Origin: Neobacillus cucumis
GTDB taxonomy: Bacteria; Bacillota; Bacilli; Bacillales_B; DSM-18226
NCBI RefSeq assembly: GCF_023715505.1
Contig: NZ_JAMBOH010000003.1
Location: 124,001 to 188,000 of the forward strand
Direction: 5' to 3'
Length of the DNA: 64,000 nucleotides
Numbering within the stretch: the stretch's first letter is position 1; every line of letters starts with the position of its first letter. Shown here piece after piece: positions 8,446-18,268 of this stretch. The position numbers were made by a program, and so were the translations under genes. Under the pieces are notes generated by a model, which ran no database searches, had not been told where the DNA came from, and saw nothing but the letters and a program-made list of their open reading frames with translations.

Positions 8446-8579
8446 GTTCTCCACCCCTTAGAGATCTGTTATTTTCTAATTTGAATTTATCATATTTTCA
8501 CAGTACCAATCTAAAGGAATCATGAACATTTTGTTAACAATTGATAAGAGGTTTACTAACATGGCTAATTTATGACTCG

Positions 8580-8654
8580 TTACGAAGTGGTGTGTTTGTT
8601 TGTTTTCTTCCATTTAAAAATTATTAATGATAAGAATATAGTATGCAGTGGCAT
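8580..8654 (-). CDS. Micro-ORF, 24 aa, YrzI-like start
   Basis: Reads MPLHTIFLSLIIFKWKKTNK plus HTTS. The SD AGGAGGT is perfect and 9 nt from the ATG. The plan (short hydrophobic start, then a basic patch) resembles the first half of the YrzI protein encoded just upstream, so it may be a truncated paralogue. No promoter is obvious; it could be read through from yrzI. The existence of a stable peptide is unproven. Confidence 0.33.
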   Translation of the reverse strand: MPLHTIFLSLIIFKWKKTNKHTTS

Positions 8655-8686
8655 TGTGATTTTACCTCCTATTTTTTCTTCCTTGA

Positions 8687-8749
8687 CTAGGTGGTATCCT
8701 TCATACCCCATAAGCTTGCTCCCCGTCCTTGCATTAGAAAAAACATCAT
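8687..8749 (-). CDS. Micro-ORF, 20 aa
   Basis: Reads MMFFLMQGRGASLWGMKDTT after an AAGGAAAGGTGG SD, 42 bp after the yrzI stop. It has no recognisable family. The sequence is so short that chance is a real alternative; only the SD and the position in a run of similar micro-ORFs support it. Confidence 0.22.
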   Translation of the reverse strand: MMFFLMQGRGASLWGMKDTT

Positions 8750-8791
8750 ATCAAAAACCACCTTTCCTTGTATAATTTTTAATAGTTACTT

Positions 8792-8932
8792 CTAATTGTT
8801 TCGATACATAGAAATTTGTCTGTCTTTGTTTTGTTCATACAGCTTTTCAACCATTTCTTGATGAATTGCTTCTTCGGTGCTGATTTTTCGTTTTTTGATG
8901 GTAATCGAGAAAAATAGAATATTGAGGGTCAT
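8792..8932 (-). CDS. yrzI: YrzI family small protein
   Basis: 46 aa from the ATG at 8932, preceded by a perfect AAGGAGGTGG SD; upstream in-frame codons have no SD. The N-terminus MTLNILFFSITIKKRKIST and the end KDRQISMYRNN fit the YrzI family: a short hydrophobic segment followed by an acidic-basic helix. The family is restricted to bacilli and its function is unknown. A sigma-K-like -10 (CATAAGGTA on the minus strand, 9022-9014) lies about 80 bp upstream, suggesting expression in sporulation. B. subtilis also has yrzI near yrhC. Confidence 0.8.
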   Translation of the reverse strand: MTLNILFFSITIKKRKISTEEAIHQEMVEKLYEQNKDRQISMYRNN

Positions 8933-9013
8933 GTACAACCACCTCCTTAAATAAAAATTTTTAAATGACAGCTGAAACCAAAGAGAAGTTGATACGTCCA
9001 ATGCCTGCAGTTT

Positions 9014-9022
9014 TACCTTATG
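9014..9022 (-). promoter_or_regulatory. Sigma-K-like -10 element upstream of yrzI
   Basis: CATAAGGTA on the minus strand matches CATANNNTA exactly. The dinucleotide 16 bp upstream is CC rather than AC, so only the -10 supports the call. Confidence 0.3.
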
Positions 9023-9055
9023 CACCACATATCCAAATGGCTTTTAAAAAGGGCA

Positions 9056-9088
9056 CAAAAAGGCCGCAGAAAGAGATTCCCTGCGGCC
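9056..9088 (-). terminator. Second of two tandem terminators before yrzI
   Basis: GGCCGCAG ... CTGCGGCC (9062-9088) followed on the minus strand by TTTTTGTGCCC. Confidence 0.7.
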
Positions 9089-9106
9089 AGAGCCTAATTT
9101 TTAGGC

Positions 9107-9140
9107 ACAAAAATACCGCAAGGCGTCATTCTCCCTGCGG
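9107..9140 (-). terminator. First of two tandem terminators after the 35-aa ORF
   Basis: CCGCA ... TGCGG (9115-9140) with TATTTTTGTGCC on the minus strand. It resembles the adjacent terminator including the TTTTTGTGCC tail, suggesting a local duplication of about 53 bp. Confidence 0.6.
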
Positions 9141-9176
9141 CATGGATATGTATTGTCTCTTTGCGCAATTGATACG

Positions 9177-9284
9177 CTAAGTGATCCATTCCAATCTGGT
9201 CGAATGGGTGATACTCAGATATACAGTTTTCACACTAGTGGACGCTGTTACAGTGCTTGAGTAAACGGCTCTATTTAACATCAT
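9177..9284 (-). CDS. Small ORF, 35 aa, unknown function
   Basis: Starts at the first of two adjacent ATGs (9284) after SD AAAGGAGGTCGA. The peptide is Ser/Thr-rich (MMLNRAVYSSTVTASTSVKT, then VYLSITHSTRLEWIT) with no membrane helix and no family I recognise. Support is contextual: a near-consensus sigma-A promoter at 9325-9353 drives it, the SD is excellent, and a terminator pair follows directly. The transcript could instead be a small RNA. Confidence 0.45.
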   Translation of the reverse strand: MMLNRAVYSSTVTASTSVKTVYLSITHSTRLEWIT

Positions 9285-9324
9285 TTTCTTCGACCTCCTT
9301 TGGAATATTTCACTTTCTATGGTA

Positions 9325-9353
9325 ATTATATCCACGCTAACTAACTTTGTAAA
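9325..9353 (-). promoter_or_regulatory. Strong sigma-A promoter for the 35-aa ORF
   Basis: Minus strand TTTACA (9353-9348), 17-bp spacer, TATAAT (9330-9325). The transcript would begin about 30 bp before the ORF start and end at the tandem terminators. Confidence 0.65.
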
Positions 9354-9407
9354 CCATTTTTTGTAAGTTTTTTTCAAATAAGGAAAATGCCCTCTTAAAA
9401 TACGTAA

Positions 9408-9440
9408 AAAGGCGCCCCGACTAAAAATCGGTGCGCCTAG
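9408..9440 (-). terminator. Terminator of the mtnN-mccA-mccB-yrhC operon
   Basis: AGGCGCACCGA ... TCGGGGCGCCT hairpin (9410-9438) followed by TTTTTACG on the minus strand, immediately after yrhC. Confidence 0.75.
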
Positions 9441-9443
9441 CGT

Positions 9444-9698
9444 TTAATTATTTAAATCTTCGTGATCATCCATTTCAAACAGCTTTAGTTGACATTGCTT
9501 GTACTGGATAAAAAACAAAATTGACAAAGCAATAGAGGATGTGGAAGAAAGGACCATCAAATTTAGTGCGAGTTCAGTTTTTGCTTCAACCGGAATAATA
9601 ACTCCTAAATAAAAAAAGATTCCAACAGCCAATAAGACAGTTCCGAAACGTTTAAAATCGACCATCTTCTCATACAACACCTTGGTTTGCTGCTTCAC
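9444..9698 (-). CDS. yrhC: YrhC family membrane protein
   Basis: 84 aa with two predicted membrane helices (FGTVLLAVGIFFYLGVII and a VLSSTSSIALSILFFI segment) and a charged C-terminus. The sequence and position match B. subtilis YrhC, the last gene of the mtnN-mccA-mccB-yrhC operon. No function is known. A 51-bp palindromic repeat sits between mccB and yrhC, which may partly uncouple them. Confidence 0.85.
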   Translation of the reverse strand: MKQQTKVLYEKMVDFKRFGTVLLAVGIFFYLGVIIPVEAKTELALNLMVLSSTSSIALSILFFIQYKQCQLKLFEMDDHEDLNN

Positions 9699-9777
9699 TA
9701 CTTATCACCTGTCTTTCTTAAAATCTACTAACCTACTTTACCACAGATGTAGCAGCTAAACAGTATGTAAATATTAG

Positions 9778-9828
9778 AAAAGGTGACAGGCACCATGTGA
9801 AAATTTCACATGGTGCCTGTCACCTTTT
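9778..9828. repeat. Perfect 51-bp palindrome (copy 1 of repeat family A)
   Basis: Two 25-bp arms around one central base, beginning AAAAGGTGACAGGCACC and ending with its reverse complement. A second copy lies at 35649-35697. It separates mccB from yrhC; as RNA it would form a very stable hairpin. Confidence 0.95.
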
Positions 9829-9840
9829 GCTGCATTATGA

Positions 9841-11899
<2,059 letters not shown>

Positions 11900-11916
11900 T
11901 GCTCCACCCCTAAGTA

Positions 11917-12612
11917 CTATTTTAATGCAGCTACCATTTTCATAACCAAAGTAGCAGAATTAGTTGCTGCTTTGTCGATAAACTGATCAAATGAGATTTC
12001 GGACTCTTTTCCGGCAATGTCAGAAAGCGAACGAATAATCACAAATGGAACTCCGAAACGGTGGGCCACTTGCGCAATCGCTGCAGCTTCCATTTCTACC
12101 GCCTGAAGGTCCGTAAATTTCGACCGAACGAACTCAACCCTTTCCGGGTCTTCCATAAATGAGTCACCGGTTACGATTAGTCCCTTAACAATTCGAAAAT
12201 CATCAAGTTCCATTGCGGCAGACTGAGCCACAGAAATTAATTTGTCATCCGCCAAAAAGGCAGCAGGGAGCTGGGGTACCTGACCATATTCATATCCAAA
12301 GGCAGTTACATCGACATCATGATGACGGACTTCTGTTGAAATAACAGCGTCTCCAACGTTTAACGAAGGATTAAATCCTCCTGCTGAACCGGTATTGATG
12401 ATGCAATCGGGCTTATATTTTTCAAGCAGGATGGTCGTCGACATCGCCGCATTTACTTTCCCAATACCCGAACGCAGTAAGATGACCTCTGAATCATGCA
12501 TGTTACCAAATGTAAATTCGCAGCCCGCAACTGTTTCTTGTGTTTGACCCTTAATATGATCTCGTAGTAAGGTTACTTCTTCTTCCATTGCTCCAATAAT
12601 TGCGATCTTCAT
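11917..12612 (-). CDS. mtnN: 5'-methylthioadenosine/S-adenosylhomocysteine nucleosidase
   Basis: 231 aa from the ATG of [13 protein letters not shown] (12612); an in-frame upstream extension to 12681 has no family support. SD is GAGGT. Catalytic features are the GAMEEE glutamate (about residue 12), the [10 protein letters not shown] substrate segment and SLSDIAGK with the catalytic aspartate. It cleaves MTA and SAH, supplying S-ribosylhomocysteine. It opens the mtnN-mccA-mccB operon. In B. subtilis yrrT lies directly upstream; here it is absent. Confidence 0.95.
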   Translation of the reverse strand: MKIAIIGAMEEEVTLLRDHIKGQTQETVAGCEFTFGNMHDSEVILLRSGIGKVNAAMSTTILLEKYKPDCIINTGSAGGFNPSLNVGDAVISTEVRHHDVDVTAFGYEYGQVPQLPAAFLADDKLISVAQSAAMELDDFRIVKGLIVTGDSFMEDPERVEFVRSKFTDLQAVEMEAAAIAQVAHRFGVPFVIIRSLSDIAGKESEISFDQFIDKAATNSATLVMKMVAALK

Positions 12613-12901
12613 ATATTTACCTCTTTCTTCTTTCTGTAGCCTTCCATTAACCCGGACAAATAAATATATACACTCCATCAAAATGGGATTGTATTATTGT
12701 ATTCAGTTATGTATTGTCAGGTTAGTGTAAGCAATTAGTTTTTATATTTGAATGTACGAATATAATCTTCCGCGTATTCCTGCATCGTATCCGCAAACCC
12801 TATTCTATCACCATTTAAAAACAACGTGCTAGATTAAGGATAAAACAATTGTATACAAACATTAAATTTACTAAAATCAACATAGGGAAAGGGGGAGCCA
12901 G
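12613..12901. other. Intergenic region where yrrT is expected
   Basis: No intact gene. On the minus strand an open frame of 32 codons (12833-12735) has protein-like codon use and ends EDYIRTFKYKN, but lacks an SD or plausible start. It may be a relic. Divergent promoters for mtnN and the DUF2536 gene must lie here; none is clear enough to mark. Confidence 0.4.
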
Positions 12902-13105
12902 ATGAATTTTCAACTTGACTTTATTGAGGATAAGGTAGAATTTTTTGAGGCGGATCATTTAAATACATTGCAGAAAAAGATTGAGTCACAGATTGATGAA
13001 AATCGTGCTATTATGCTATCCGTCCACTCTGTTTCACATCAAATGCATGTGAACGAAAACGGTCAGACCTATTTTACAGCGGTTGTGCATTTTAAAAAGA
13101 AATAG
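12902..13105 (+). CDS. yrzA: DUF2536 family protein (YrzA-like)
   Basis: 67 aa, starting MNFQLDFIEDKVEFFEA, with SD AAAGGGGGA before the ATG. The whole protein matches the DUF2536 family found next to yrrS/yrrT in bacilli. It has no signal peptide or membrane helix. Function unknown. It is convergent with yrrS and shares a terminator with it. Confidence 0.85.
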   Translation: MNFQLDFIEDKVEFFEADHLNTLQKKIESQIDENRAIMLSVHSVSHQMHVNENGQTYFTAVVHFKKK

Positions 13106-13134
13106 GATGGTGCCATTAGATGCACCATCCTATT
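13101..13134. terminator. Bidirectional terminator between yrzA-like gene and yrrS
   Basis: AATAGGATGGTGC - CATTAGAT - GCACCATCCTATT, a 13-bp perfect stem followed by TTC on the + strand and preceded by an A-rich stretch on the other side. Confidence 0.8.
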
Positions 13135-13138
13135 TTCA

Positions 13139-13765
13139 TTATTGTGGTTCAACCTTTGTAGGAACATAGCCTTGGCCATCTACCCATTTTATATAAACCT
13201 TATATTTCTGTGACTTATCTTTAGAGGCAACGGTCCCAACGGCTCCATTGCTAGTAGACTTATCACTGCCAAGCCAATATACTGTCATATTGCTTTGGTC
13301 AAGACCTGTTGCTTTGGAAATGGCATTTAACATGGCCTGCCAATCTTCACCCTCAAATGTCATTTTATGCTCACCTGATTGTGTCGTGGAAGAAGTTCCA
13401 TCATCAGTAACAACAGCCTGTGTATCATCTGGCTGTTCAGGTGTGGTTGTTTCTTGACTTTCTTGTTCGGCTGCCGTTTGATCCTCTGAAGAAGAACTGT
13501 CATCACTTGATCCAGTGTCGTCCTTCGTCTTCGCATCGGTTGTTGATTCTTTATCTGTTGTTTTTTCTTTATCTGTAGTTTTTGTTTGTTCCGTTTTTGT
13601 ACTTTCCGTCTTTGACGACGCAGCATTATCATTTCCTGATGAAAATATATTATAAGCAACAAAAATAATTAATAGCAGGACAACCACAATCAAAGTATTC
13701 AGAACCACATTTGTTTTTTTTCGTTTCGCTCGATAACCCGAACGTGAATTGGAATCATTGCTCAA
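13139..13765 (-). CDS. yrrS: YrrS family (DUF1510) membrane-anchored protein
   Basis: 208 aa. Basic cytoplasmic start (YRAKRKKTN), one membrane helix (residues about 21-40), a low-complexity Thr/Ser/Glu/Lys linker (about 45-130) and a conserved C-terminal domain with MTFEGEDWQAMLNAIS and a YKVYIKWVDGQGYVP strand. This is the YrrS architecture. It follows pbpI, as in B. subtilis, where the pair is made in sporulation. It probably works with the PBP in the cell envelope; the mechanism is unknown. Confidence 0.9.
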   Translation of the reverse strand: MSNDSNSRSGYRAKRKKTNVVLNTLIVVVLLLIIFVAYNIFSSGNDNAASSKTESTKTEQTKTTDKEKTTDKESTTDAKTKDDTGSSDDSSSSEDQTAAEQESQETTTPEQPDDTQAVVTDDGTSSTTQSGEHKMTFEGEDWQAMLNAISKATGLDQSNMTVYWLGSDKSTSNGAVGTVASKDKSQKYKVYIKWVDGQGYVPTKVEPQ

Positions 13766-13834
13766 GATTTTTCCCTCCTATAAATAAGGCTCTTAATATT
13801 CTAACATGATTTAAAGAGAACTTGAAGGGAAAAC

Positions 13835-15601
13835 CTACTTACTACTTTTTTCATAATCTGTTTCATAGAGCATCTTCACCATATCTGCAAATAACAAATT
13901 CACTCCGCCCTCGAAATCTAACACATCCAAATTTACAGCGACAAGTGCATACTTTGGCTTTTTATATGGAAAATATCCGGCAAACCATTTATTATGAAGC
14001 TGCTTACCTGCCAAATATTTTCCTGTTTCAGCAGTCCCTGATTTTCCGGCAACTTCATATGGTAAATCTTTAAACCACCTGCCTGTACCATTAGGATTAG
14101 TTACAACCCCGCGAAGTAATTTTTGCAGTTTCATACTGGTGTACGGGGAGATCGAATCCCCTTCAAGGCTTCGGACAGGAAAATCCACCAATGTGGTCCC
14201 ATTTTTATATTCAATTTTGGACACTGTCCTAACCATCTCTTTTTCCCCCCCTCTTGCAATAGTTGCCATCATATTCGCCACTGCTAAAGGGGTGGCGCGG
14301 ACTTCTTGCTGGCCGATTCCAGACATCGCTGCGATGTTGGCATCCTTCCTTGCCTCATCCGAAACAAATACACGGCCAGCCTCCTCTTCTGTAAGCTGTT
14401 TGAAATTACTTGTATGATAGACATCTCCCTGCCAGCCCACTGTGGTGGTTAATGAAAGTTTGCCTGCATATTCCTCTAATAGGTGCGGGTCCTTTTTTTG
14501 TAATTCCTTGCCAAGCTCCCCAAACGTACGGTTACAGCTTCTTGCAAAACTATTCGTGAAATCAAGCATACCATAATTATATTTTAGTTCAGGTTTCCCA
14601 TTTATTTTCTTACTGCAATTAAATTGACGCATTGGGTTATCTAGATCATTATCAATTGCGGCCGCTGCGACAACGGTCTTGAATACAGAACCGATAATCT
14701 GCTGTTTCAACATTTTATTGGTGATTCCTGCACTGCTGTAGGGATCCTTTTTATTAATAGCAGGCCGGGATACCATTGCAAGGACAGTGTTATCTTCAAT
14801 ATTAAGCAGGACAAGACCGCCCTTTTTAATTTGGTACTTGTCCACTAAGTCTTCGGACTTTTGCTGGATACCCTTATCAAGGGTAGTACGCACATTAACA
14901 GGATAAAAAGGGTTGGCCGGGTCGACATACTTAACATTGATGCCAAATAAAGGACCACCGGAGCCATCTACATGATAAACTAGTTTAGATTTCCCTTCAG
15001 GAAGCAGAAATTCATCAAAGCTTTCTTCAAGCCCTGATACACCAAGTAAGGTTTTCTCTGACAATTCTTTATTAGGATAACGTTTTTTCACTTCCTCAGG
15101 GTTTTCACCCGTCAGACCAATTAATTGTTCTGCAGGTATTTGGGATCGTTCCAACTTTTTTTCAATCGCAAAAACACCCGGAATATTTAATTCGTTAATT
15201 CGTTCCATTTGTAATGAAGTTAACTCCAATGGTTGTGGGTCACCATAAGCAAACGGTTTTTTTGCCCCTGCAACAGCCATTTTAAGTACGTTCTCCGATA
15301 TTCCGGTAATTTCAGAAACCTTTTTCGCATCCCAGTCGATTTTTTTTAAAAAAGGAAATAGGACGAGGACAGAAACTTTTTTATGGGTAAGCATATCGCC
15401 ATTTCGATCAAGAAAATTTCCCCGGCCATTATCAATCACTAACTCTTGTGTTCTTTGCTTAACACTTTCCTCAAGTAAATTGACGTTATGCTTTGAAAAC
15501 GTCTCTGTTTCAATTAATTGAATTTCCATAAGCCGGACTAAAAGCAGTACCAAACCTGTAATACATACAATAAGCCATCCAATTGCCCGTCTTTTCCACA
15601 T
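13835..15601 (-). CDS. pbpI: Class B penicillin-binding protein, sporulation-associated
   Basis: 588 aa from the ATG of MWKRRAIGWL; the longer frame begins inside the upstream terminator. A membrane anchor (residues about 5-25) is followed by a dimerisation domain and a transpeptidase domain with SVFK (about 305), SCN (about 355) and KSGTAETG (about 520). It crosslinks peptidoglycan. B. subtilis PbpI (YrrR) is sigma-F dependent and sits between greA and yrrS, as here. The SD GAGGTG is part of the stem of the greA terminator, an unusual arrangement. Confidence 0.92.
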   Translation of the reverse strand: MWKRRAIGWLIVCITGLVLLLVRLMEIQLIETETFSKHNVNLLEESVKQRTQELVIDNGRGNFLDRNGDMLTHKKVSVLVLFPFLKKIDWDAKKVSEITGISENVLKMAVAGAKKPFAYGDPQPLELTSLQMERINELNIPGVFAIEKKLERSQIPAEQLIGLTGENPEEVKKRYPNKELSEKTLLGVSGLEESFDEFLLPEGKSKLVYHVDGSGGPLFGINVKYVDPANPFYPVNVRTTLDKGIQQKSEDLVDKYQIKKGGLVLLNIEDNTVLAMVSRPAINKKDPYSSAGITNKMLKQQIIGSVFKTVVAAAAIDNDLDNPMRQFNCSKKINGKPELKYNYGMLDFTNSFARSCNRTFGELGKELQKKDPHLLEEYAGKLSLTTTVGWQGDVYHTSNFKQLTEEEAGRVFVSDEARKDANIAAMSGIGQQEVRATPLAVANMMATIARGGEKEMVRTVSKIEYKNGTTLVDFPVRSLEGDSISPYTSMKLQKLLRGVVTNPNGTGRWFKDLPYEVAGKSGTAETGKYLAGKQLHNKWFAGYFPYKKPKYALVAVNLDVLDFEGGVNLLFADMVKMLYETDYEKSSK

Positions 15602-15635
15602 AAAAAACACCTCGTCAAAAGTTTTGACGAGGTGT
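15602..15635 (-). terminator. Terminator of greA, containing the pbpI SD
   Basis: Perfect inverted repeat with 14-bp arms (15607-15635; ACACCTCGTCAAAA and complement) followed by TTTTTT on the minus strand. The distal arm ends GACGAGGTGT; its GAGGTG is 6 nt from the pbpI ATG. Confidence 0.85.
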
Positions 15636-15658
15636 GAGGTTTTCAAACAAGTGTTTAA

Positions 15659-16135
15659 TTATTTAATGGAAACAATCCGTACGCTCATTTCTCCGCCTGG
15701 AGTTTGAACCGTAACTTGGTCACCCACTTTTTTCCCTAAAAGACTTCTAGCAATAGGTGAGTCATTTGAGATTTTTCCTTCAAACGGGTCAGCCTCCGCA
15801 CTACCTACGATGGAATAAGTTTCTTCTTCACCGTCTGGAAGCTCAATAAACGTAACAGAGCTGCCTAACGAAACAGAGTCTGCTGCCATTTCACTTTCAG
15901 CAATAATCTTGGCATTACGAATCATATTTTCTAGGGTAGTAATCCGTCCTTCTACAAATGCCTGCTCTTCCTTCGCAGAATCATACTCGGAGTTTTCAGA
16001 TAAATCACCGAAGCTTCTGGCAATTTTAATCCTCTCTACCACTTCTTTACGCTTAACTGATTTTAAGTATTCAAGTTCTTGGACAAGTTTTTCTTTTCCT
16101 GCCTGTGTCATTGGAAATACTTTCTCTGTAGCCAA
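15659..16135 (-). CDS. greA: Transcription elongation factor GreA
   Basis: 158 aa from a TTG start at 16135, chosen because the SD AAGGAG is 8 nt upstream of it, whereas a GTG at 16144 overlaps the SD; the resulting start [10 protein letters not shown] agrees with the family. The N-terminal coiled coil contains [19 protein letters not shown] with the acidic tip, and the C-terminal FKBP-like domain ends [17 protein letters not shown]. GreA stimulates cleavage of backtracked transcripts by RNA polymerase. Strong terminator follows. Confidence 0.96.
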   Translation of the reverse strand: MATEKVFPMTQAGKEKLVQELEYLKSVKRKEVVERIKIARSFGDLSENSEYDSAKEEQAFVEGRITTLENMIRNAKIIAESEMAADSVSLGSSVTFIELPDGEEETYSIVGSAEADPFEGKISNDSPIARSLLGKKVGDQVTVQTPGGEMSVRIVSIK

Positions 16136-16295
16136 TACCCTCACTCCTTCTAGTCTTCACAATCCCCCATAAGAATTGTGTATGTAATAATATTATGTAG
16201 GTATAATACCATACGGTAAATACATAGTAGCGCGTCCTTTCAAAAAAGGGCGCGCACTATAACTATTTATTTAAGTCTATTCTTTTGCTATTGTG

Positions 16296-16928
16296 TCATA
16301 AAAATGACTTTTGTTCAAGAATTGTTTGAATTTTTGTGACCATTAAATCAATCGCCACATGATTTTGCCCGCCTTCCGGAATAATGATATCTGCATATCG
16401 TTTAGTCGGTTCTATAAACTGGTTATGCATCGGCCGGACAACGTTTAAATATTGGGCGATTACCGAATCAAACGTCCGCCCTCGTTCGCTGATATCTCGC
16501 TCTAGCCTGCGGATAATCCTTAGATCGGCATCTGTATCAACGTATAACTTAATATCCATTAGATTCCGTAGACGCTCATCTTCAAGGACTAAAATTCCTT
16601 CTAAGATAATTACTTCTTTAGGTTCAACAGGAATCACCTTATCAGAGCGTGTATGGATGGAATAATCATAAACAGGTTTATCAATTGCTTCATATCGTAA
16701 AAGCTTCTCAATATGTTTGATCAGAAGGTCATTGTCAAATGCTAGCGGATGATCATAATTTGTTTTTAATCGTTCTTCGAATGGAACATTGTGCTGGTCT
16801 TTATAATAATAATCCTGTTGAAGGACCAAGATAGAGAGATCTTTCAAACTTTCATAGATGGCATTTGTTACACTGGTTTTTCCGGAGCCGGAGCCGCCGG
16901 TTACACCAATAACAACCGGTTTGCGCAT
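16296..16928 (-). CDS. udk: Uridine kinase
   Basis: 210 aa. P-loop [12 protein letters not shown] (residues about 7-18) and the uridine-kinase segment DYYYKDQ with the DHPLAFD block are present. It phosphorylates uridine and cytidine in nucleoside salvage. Its ATG overlaps the trhP2 stop by one base (TAATG), implying translational coupling. It is the last gene of trmR-trhP1-trhP2-udk. A GC-rich imperfect hairpin lies downstream (16228-16256) without a clear T-run. Confidence 0.96.
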   Translation of the reverse strand: MRKPVVIGVTGGSGSGKTSVTNAIYESLKDLSILVLQQDYYYKDQHNVPFEERLKTNYDHPLAFDNDLLIKHIEKLLRYEAIDKPVYDYSIHTRSDKVIPVEPKEVIILEGILVLEDERLRNLMDIKLYVDTDADLRIIRRLERDISERGRTFDSVIAQYLNVVRPMHNQFIEPTKRYADIIIPEGGQNHVAIDLMVTKIQTILEQKSFL

Positions 16929-18202
16929 TATGCGTTCTCCTTTCGCATCATGTTGTTAGGGTATACCGGTTTGTCCACTTTAAATTGTACAATCTGAAGC
17001 GGATGTCTTGCAGCATCCAATTCATTTCCTTTTTCATCCCAAATTTTATCCACTACATGTGTAAAGTTTTCGATTTCAGGTCCAAAGAATTCCACTTCGT
17101 CCCCGGGTTTAAAATGGTTCCGCTGCTGTAAGGTTACGATTTGTGTTTCTTCGTTATAGTCCAATACAAGACCAACAAATTCAAACTTTGTCTTCTTGCT
17201 ATGATTACCAAACATTTGCTCTTTATACCCAGGAATTCCTTCAAAAAAGGCTGGAGCCGTTTCTCTGTTTGCACATTTGTCTAACTCTTCTAACCATTCT
17301 CTCTGAATAACAAAATGATCTGGATTAGCACAGTAGGCATCAATGACTTTACGATAAACACTAACGACAGTTGCGATATAATGAATCGATTTCATCCGTC
17401 CTTCAATTTTCAAGCTGTCGATTCCAAGCTCAATCATGTTCGGAATAGCTTGGATTAAATTAAGGTCTTTAGGACTCATCGCAAATGCTGCGTCTCCTTC
17501 GCCAAACAGCGCCGTTTCTTGATCCTCGCCCTCGAGTTTATAAAGGTCATAATCCCAGCGGCAAGATTGACAACAGCCTCCTCGATTTGAATCCCTTGCT
17601 GTCATATGATTACTCAATGTACAACGGCCGGAATAAGCAATACACATCGCCCCATGGATAAAGGTTTCGATTTCAACATCAACCTTTTCCTTCATTTCTC
17701 TAATTTCATCGGCCCCAACCTCACGGGCTAAAACGACTCGTTCTGCTCCTGCTTCTTTCCAAAATTGGGCTGCCTTCCAGTTGGAAAGTGATTGCTGGGT
17801 ACTAATATGGATCTCAATTTCGGGAGCCAGGCGGCGGCATGTTTCGATGATAAGTGGATCCGCTACGATAATTCCTGCGATCCCGGTTTCCTTTAAGCCT
17901 AGAATATACTCTTCTAACCCGTCAATATTTTCATTGTGAGCAAAAATGTTCGTTGTTACATAAATTTTCGCACCATATTTCTTTGCAAACTCTACTCCTT
18001 CTTTCATTTCTTCAAAGGTAAAGTTATCGGCATTCGAACGAAGGCCATATTCCTGGCCGCCGATAAAGACGGCATCCGCACCATAATGTACAGCAATTTT
18101 TAATTTCTCAAGATTGCCTGCTGGAGCGAGGAGTTCCGGCTTCTTTACAATGACACGTTTTCCATCAATGATTTCAGAAATTTTGTCTTTAACTGTCTTC
18201 AC
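16928..18202 (-). CDS. trhP2: tRNA 5-hydroxyuridine formation protein TrhP2 (U32 peptidase family)
   Basis: 424 aa. The PF01136 signature is seen as [21 protein letters not shown] (split here: ETFIHGAMC then [12 protein letters not shown]), with cysteines later in [12 protein letters not shown] that fit Fe-S binding. In B. subtilis the paralogous pair YrrN/YrrO (TrhP1/TrhP2) is needed for prephenate-dependent ho5U34 synthesis in tRNA. The next upstream genes are trhP1 and the methyltransferase trmR, which completes mo5U. Despite the family name, no protease function is implied. Confidence 0.92.
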   Translation of the reverse strand: MKTVKDKISEIIDGKRVIVKKPELLAPAGNLEKLKIAVHYGADAVFIGGQEYGLRSNADNFTFEEMKEGVEFAKKYGAKIYVTTNIFAHNENIDGLEEYILGLKETGIAGIIVADPLIIETCRRLAPEIEIHISTQQSLSNWKAAQFWKEAGAERVVLAREVGADEIREMKEKVDVEIETFIHGAMCIAYSGRCTLSNHMTARDSNRGGCCQSCRWDYDLYKLEGEDQETALFGEGDAAFAMSPKDLNLIQAIPNMIELGIDSLKIEGRMKSIHYIATVVSVYRKVIDAYCANPDHFVIQREWLEELDKCANRETAPAFFEGIPGYKEQMFGNHSKKTKFEFVGLVLDYNEETQIVTLQQRNHFKPGDEVEFFGPEIENFTHVVDKIWDEKGNELDAARHPLQIVQFKVDKPVYPNNMMRKENA

Positions 18203-18268
18203 GATTGAACCCCTCCCATAAATATTTCAATGATTTTGAGTCGGCACTAAACAGTCGCCTCCACTTTT

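Noticed and set aside
8572..8775. + strand ORF of 67 aa opposite the micro-ORF cluster
   Set aside because: No SD and no conserved look; the opposite strand carries SD-equipped frames.
16228..16256. GC-rich hairpin after udk (GCGCG...CGCGC)
   Set aside because: Could be the udk terminator, but there is no T-run on either strand, so it is not listed as one.
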